From: Epiperipatus broadwayi
Lineage: Eukaryota > Onychophora > Udeonychophora > Euonychophora > Peripatidae
Direction: 5' to 3'
Length of the DNA: 64,000 nt
Assembly: GCA_028023455.1 (NCBI GenBank)
Contig: JAQFVV010012395.1
Coordinates: 1,118,001 to 1,182,000, forward strand
A program made the translations under genes and the position numbers. Under the pieces are notes generated by a model that worked only from the letters and a program-made list of their open reading frames with translations, made no database searches and had not been told where the DNA came from. Below, in pieces: positions 60,136-64,000 of this stretch. Within the stretch, counting starts at the first letter, position 1; each line of letters starts with the position of its first letter.

Positions 60136-60724
60136 AAGAGAACAGTAAATGTTTGAGTATTTTGTAGTCATATCTTAAAATAGACATCATTAAATAAACA
60201 AACTCATTTGACAAGAAAATAAAGATCTGAGTTTAATTTTATTTAAAAACTTATGGTTATAGAGATGTTAATGGATTCACTACTTTTGATCAAACAGGAT
60301 GTAATAACATTCTATTGTCAATAGTAGCATCATATAGTATTAAATACATTCTAAAAAAATAAAGACGCTTTTGCACCACTGAAAGGATATTTTTATTTGC
60401 AAAAAACATTGAAATACAAAGCCTAAAAAGATAAAACATGCTAGCTGCAAAAAGTAACGATAAATCATGGGTTCATAATTGGACTGTATCATGACCCTTT
60501 ACAAGCAGTTGCACCTTATTACAATCATCTCCTTTCCTCCTAATTATGACAATAGTTTATATGGTCTTTCCGTATTGTCTTTATTCTGTTGCTATAAATA
60601 TGTACTAGATGGCTTTCTTCGCAATATCTGGTATTCTTAAGTCTTTACCATTAGCACAGTTCAAAAGCAGCAGTTGTTTTTTTCATCTTTTTTTGTGCCA
60701 AACTATACCCTGCATAGTTTATTG
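60136..60724. other. AT-rich stretch, nothing recognised
   Basis: No gene supported. The open frame 60609-60887 runs through the next tRNA-like segment. Confidence 0.4.
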
Positions 60725-60795
60725 TAGTGGTAGAGTGATGGATTTTGGAATTCAAAGTCTATGGATTGTGTTCCACTCAATTACTTCCAATGGTC
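60725..60795 (+). repeat. tRNA-derived SINE-like remnant
   Basis: The segment 'gtagtggtagagtgatgga' is a good A-box region. After an anticodon-arm-like 'tttggaattcaaag' comes 'ggattgtgttccact', a degenerate B-box. Spacing fits a tRNA-derived SINE head. Probably the same loose family as 60.03 kb. Confidence 0.5.
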
Positions 60796-61448
60796 AAACT
60801 TATGAACACCTGAGCAATGAACCATTTGATTTATTTATTATAGCATCAAATTATTATAGCCATAAAGAATTACAGGAAATATCATAGCATAAATATTCTC
60901 TAATTTTGGCTTTTAGAAATATGTCCCCACATCTAAAGTTTACTTTGCAGAGGTTTTTATTGCAGATTTGCCCAATAATAAAAAGATTTGCCTAGAAGCC
61001 AAATTCACACTTGTATTATTTTCATTCTGTAACTCTCTAATCAACAGTGTTTTATCAATCTAGTATAATGTAATTGAGTGTTAACATTTATGTGAATCCT
61101 GCTATATTTAATGTAAACCTTCTTGCCTCCTTGTTTATATATATATATAATTCCTTTATTCAATCACTGTTTGTAATTCCAATCCACCACTTGTTGATTG
61201 TCTAATGAGACCGTGGATACGGATCAACCTAATGTATTTTCCTTTGGGTGCAAATAAAGTTTGTTTTTGAAATGAATATCTTTTCATTAGTCATTTTGTT
61301 TTTACTAATGGATTATCAAAGCCTATACTTTCATCAGCTATTTTTTGCAATCGTCATAGTATTATCTTTTTATTTTTTGATCACAAAGTTATCAATTACT
61401 GTTAACTTTATTCTTTAATTATTTGGTATAGACTAACAATGGATATAT
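60796..61448. other. AT-rich stretch, nothing recognised
   Basis: No gene supported. A TA microsatellite lies at about 61137-61149. Confidence 0.45.
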
Positions 61449-61500
61449 GTGGCTCTCAGAGCTGCACAAGGCTCTTACTCAGTTAAGTACAGCTCCCATT
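61449..61500 (+). repeat. Possible hAT left terminus
   Basis: The block gtggctctcagagctgcaca followed by 'ggctctta' and 'gtacagctcccattg' resembles the 5' end of BED-type hAT elements (repeated GGCTCT/GCTC blocks). It lies about 0.8 kb upstream of the hAT transposase remnant on the same strand. The link is inferred. Confidence 0.35.
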
Positions 61501-62295
61501 GAAATCCAATTTTATTTTTATTAATTTAGAATTTATTTTTAATTGCACAAAAATTTGTAATATAATAGAAATTTTTATCAAACATTTTTATTATTTATTT
61601 TATTACAAATTACATCATGTATATATGTGTATACTATTTTCAAATATATTAGCAAACTGTACATTAACATCATCTACCGAACCTTATAAAAATTACTATA
61701 TGCGTGTATGGAGTGATTACATGGGTATATTTATGATTTGTGCAATTTTGTTGTTATATATTTCAGTGATGGTTTTTTTATTTCATACTTTTTCAAAAAT
61801 CTGTTAAGTAGATTGTTTTATTAAGCAATTTAAACTTGTTTATGATATGTAATTTTTCTGCAGCATCAACACAAACATTCTAAAGAATTCATGAGTACAG
61901 ATTAAGAAAATTATTTTAACTATTTATAATTAGTGTAGAGTTTTATGTTTTTTTTAAAAACAATATATATAAACTCTTGAAAATAAAACTGGAAAGCATT
62001 TGATTGATTTTGGTTATATTGTTTCTATTTTTGGTGATAAATCAGTAATAAAACAGACGTTTAAAAATTATCAGGAAAGTATCAAACAACAATAAATGTA
62101 GTCCAAAATTGCTTTTAATTATTCTAAATTGTTTTTATTCTTATTTTGTTTTAAGAAGTCCTGTTTCTTTGGCAATTTGTTGTGTTATTTATTAATCTTT
62201 TAAAACAAGAATTAATATTTAGACTTTTTTATTTTAATTATTTTTTATTCATTTATTTTATTTGAATTTTAGACTTGAAATAAATTTATTTAAAT
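61501..62295. other. AT-rich stretch, possible hAT 5' non-coding part
   Basis: No supported gene. The 102-codon frame at 61499-61807 is hydrophobic low-complexity translation. Confidence 0.35.
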
Positions 62296-63840
62296 TTTTT
62301 GTTAACATGACCTCAGAAAATATCCAAAAAAATGAAAATACAATAGCTTTTAGAAAAAATGGATAGAAAAATTTGCTTTAATTGACAATAATGGAAGTCG
62401 TTGTGTCTTATTTGTAAAGTTACAATTGGAAACTACAAAGTAAGCAACTTACAACAACATTATGAAGTAAATCATCCCTACTTTTCAACTCAATATTTAC
62501 ACAATTAAAAATTGCAAAAGAGAAACTTAAGTCATTGCAATCAGGTCTGCATAAGCAACAAGAACTCTTGTCTTCTTTTAGTGATGAAGATGACAGAGTC
62601 AATGAAGCTAGTTTTGAGAGTTTGAAATATTGCTTGTGTCAAATAATCCATATGGTGAATTTATTAGAAGAAACTTGGAAAAAGTGGTTAAAGTTTTAGA
62701 TTCAGATAATACAATACTGCAAAAATTTACCACATAATTTCCTATATCACACTGTACAACTGAGCATCATATTAGTAAAATTAATAAAAATATTGATGTG
62801 TGATTTGAAAAATTGGCTATTTTTGTCCACTATGTATCTGCAGACATTAATGTGAAGGAAGACATACTAATTCAAAACAATTCGCAATATTGAATGTCAA
62901 AAATGTGCTTGATGAGATAATGAACAGATTTGAATTGCCTCATGATAAACTTGTACATGTTGGGACAGCCCCTGAAATTATAGAGAAAAACCTAGATCTT
63001 ATTGATCTTTTAAACAATCCTAAAATTCTGTGTTTTGTACCTCTTCACAGCATGATTCATTATGAGCATCTCATAGCAATGTACTTAAAATATGAAAATG
63101 TATGGAAAATTGTTTTGCAGATTGTGAAAATTGTCAATTTAAAAACATTAAATGATGAAACAGATGATTTACCCAATGATATCTTCTTAGGGTCTATCTG
63201 TTATAAGATGGCTGTCAACTTACAATGTTTTGAGCCCATTTTGTGGACCACCTAAATCCTATTACAACATTTTAAAAAAGAAAATGGAAAAAATATCCAG
63301 CATTAAAAAATGAAACTTGGATTTCTGACTTAATTTCCTTAGAGACATTATGGAACATTGACAAACACTTAATATGATTTTACAAGAAAAGGAAAAAGTA
63401 ATTAGTCACAAAATGTATTTAATTTTGAAGCCAAACTTCTTGTGCATGATCTTAAGCCCAGAATACTTAATCATTTTTCATAAGAAAAGCAAATATAATT
63501 AATATCAAAGAAGAAAAATTAGACAAATATTAAGAAACTTAGAAGGATTGCAAGCATATTTGAAATGCATGTTTGAAGATTTGAAAAGTTTTAAATCTAC
63601 AATTTCATATTTTGTGATATTATTGGAGATGGATTTCCGATTTCTGAAATAATACTTGTCAAAAAAGTGGGAGTTGGAGTTATTAGAGATGAAAGAGGCT
63701 CAGGTATTGCAAATGCAGCACAAATCTAGTTCTCTCATTGAATTTTGGAAACTGTGTCAGAATCAAAATATTCATATTTTAAAAAATCTGCTTACCATCT
63801 AATTTCAATTTTTTGATACAACACATTGCTGTAAATTGTT
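62296..63840 (+). pseudogene. hAT transposase pseudogene with BED zinc finger
   Basis: Reading across frames gives the full order of a GTF2IRD2/FAM200-like hAT transposase. A BED finger comes first: KKWIEKFALIDNNG, CVL/CK, then SNLQQHYEVNHPYF with the H-x4-H. Next are EKLKSLQSGLHKQQELLSSF, PYGEFIRRNLEKV and the catalytic-domain block FELPHDKLVHVGTAPEI. There GTAPE stands where CTDGAPA is expected, so a catalytic Asp is lost. CFVPLHSMIHYEHL, WISDLISLETLWNIDKHL and NFEAKLLVHDLKPRIL follow. The C-terminal dimerisation region reads SKKWELELLEMKEAQ. The longest open part is 62890-63255. Frameshifts and stops are numerous. It may continue past the window. Confidence 0.75.
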
Positions 63841-64000
63841 ATACACAATGTTATATATATCATTGTTGATCAATCAATCAGCACATCACAGAATTGCTAT
63901 GAACAGCTTTTACAAATTACACGCCAAATTTCAAAGATTTGACCAAAGGTCTTCGTTTCTATTAATGAATTATTCTTATTATTTTTTTATTATTACTAAA

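Noticed and set aside
60609-60887. 92-codon open frame
   Set aside because: It runs through a tRNA-derived SINE-like segment and low-complexity T-rich DNA.
61325-61355. CTGATGA box on the minus strand as a further hammerhead
   Set aside because: No GAAA box at a suitable distance and no stem II or stem III pairing.

Overview
The window is AT-rich, intron- and repeat-dominated eukaryotic DNA, almost certainly from an invertebrate metazoan. The evidence is long AT-rich stretches with no coding signal, microsatellites, and decayed copies of RTE-type and a second non-LTR LINE, Penelope-like elements (PLEs), hAT and Merlin/ISXO2-like DNA transposons, tRNA-derived short retroelements and fold-back elements. 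I cannot name the species. A mollusc, arachnid or flatworm would all fit. There is no bacterial gene, no operon, no CRISPR array, no rRNA and no convincing functional tRNA. No complete host protein-coding gene can be supported; one possible short first exon is flagged near 47.3 kb.

Layout. 0-6 kb: a ~34-bp minisatellite (0.6-0.9 kb), an RTE 3' stub (2.1 kb) and a 1.7-kb near-perfect inverted repeat whose arms each carry a PLE GIY-YIG endonuclease fragment (2.9-4.6 kb). 6.3-8.3 kb: a decayed PLE (RT plus GIY-YIG, minus strand) with inverted tail copies at both ends. 8.5 kb: a 96-bp tRNA-like retroelement with target duplications. 10 kb: a Merlin/ISXO2-like transposase remnant. 11.7-14.95 kb: the best-preserved RTE LINE (minus strand, endonuclease plus RT, frameshifted). 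15-21 kb: mostly empty, with weak hAT and SINE traces and one clean hammerhead ribozyme motif at 20.86 kb. 21.9-23.1 kb: a palindromic array of 414-bp hammerhead units. 26.1-32.3 kb: a second LINE (SGNH-like, endonuclease and RT/zinc-binding regions) split by a 2.3-kb palindromic array of 466-bp hammerhead units flanked by a 13-bp target duplication. 33.9-46.3 kb: RTE, hAT and fold-back remnants, a 151-bp SPIN-like hAT MITE and a dead hammerhead copy. 46.9-59 kb: a MITE, long AT-rich stretches, an RTE fragment at 53 kb, and a second tRNA-like retroelement at 57 kb with a perfect 17-bp target duplication. 62.3-63.8 kb: a decayed BED-finger hAT transposase.

Most striking theme. At least three sequence families (466-bp, 414-bp and the 20.86-kb copy) carry type-I-like hammerhead ribozyme motifs with the CUGANGA and GAAA boxes, a very short stem III and a pairable stem I. 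Two are organised the same way: direct tandem units that switch to inverted units. Because hammerhead ribozymes are known from PLE termini and from small animal retrozymes, and because PLE bodies lie in the same window, the simplest reading is a set of PLE-dependent, self-cleaving, non-autonomous repeats that insert as head-to-head arrays. The hammerhead folds were worked out by eye and are untested.
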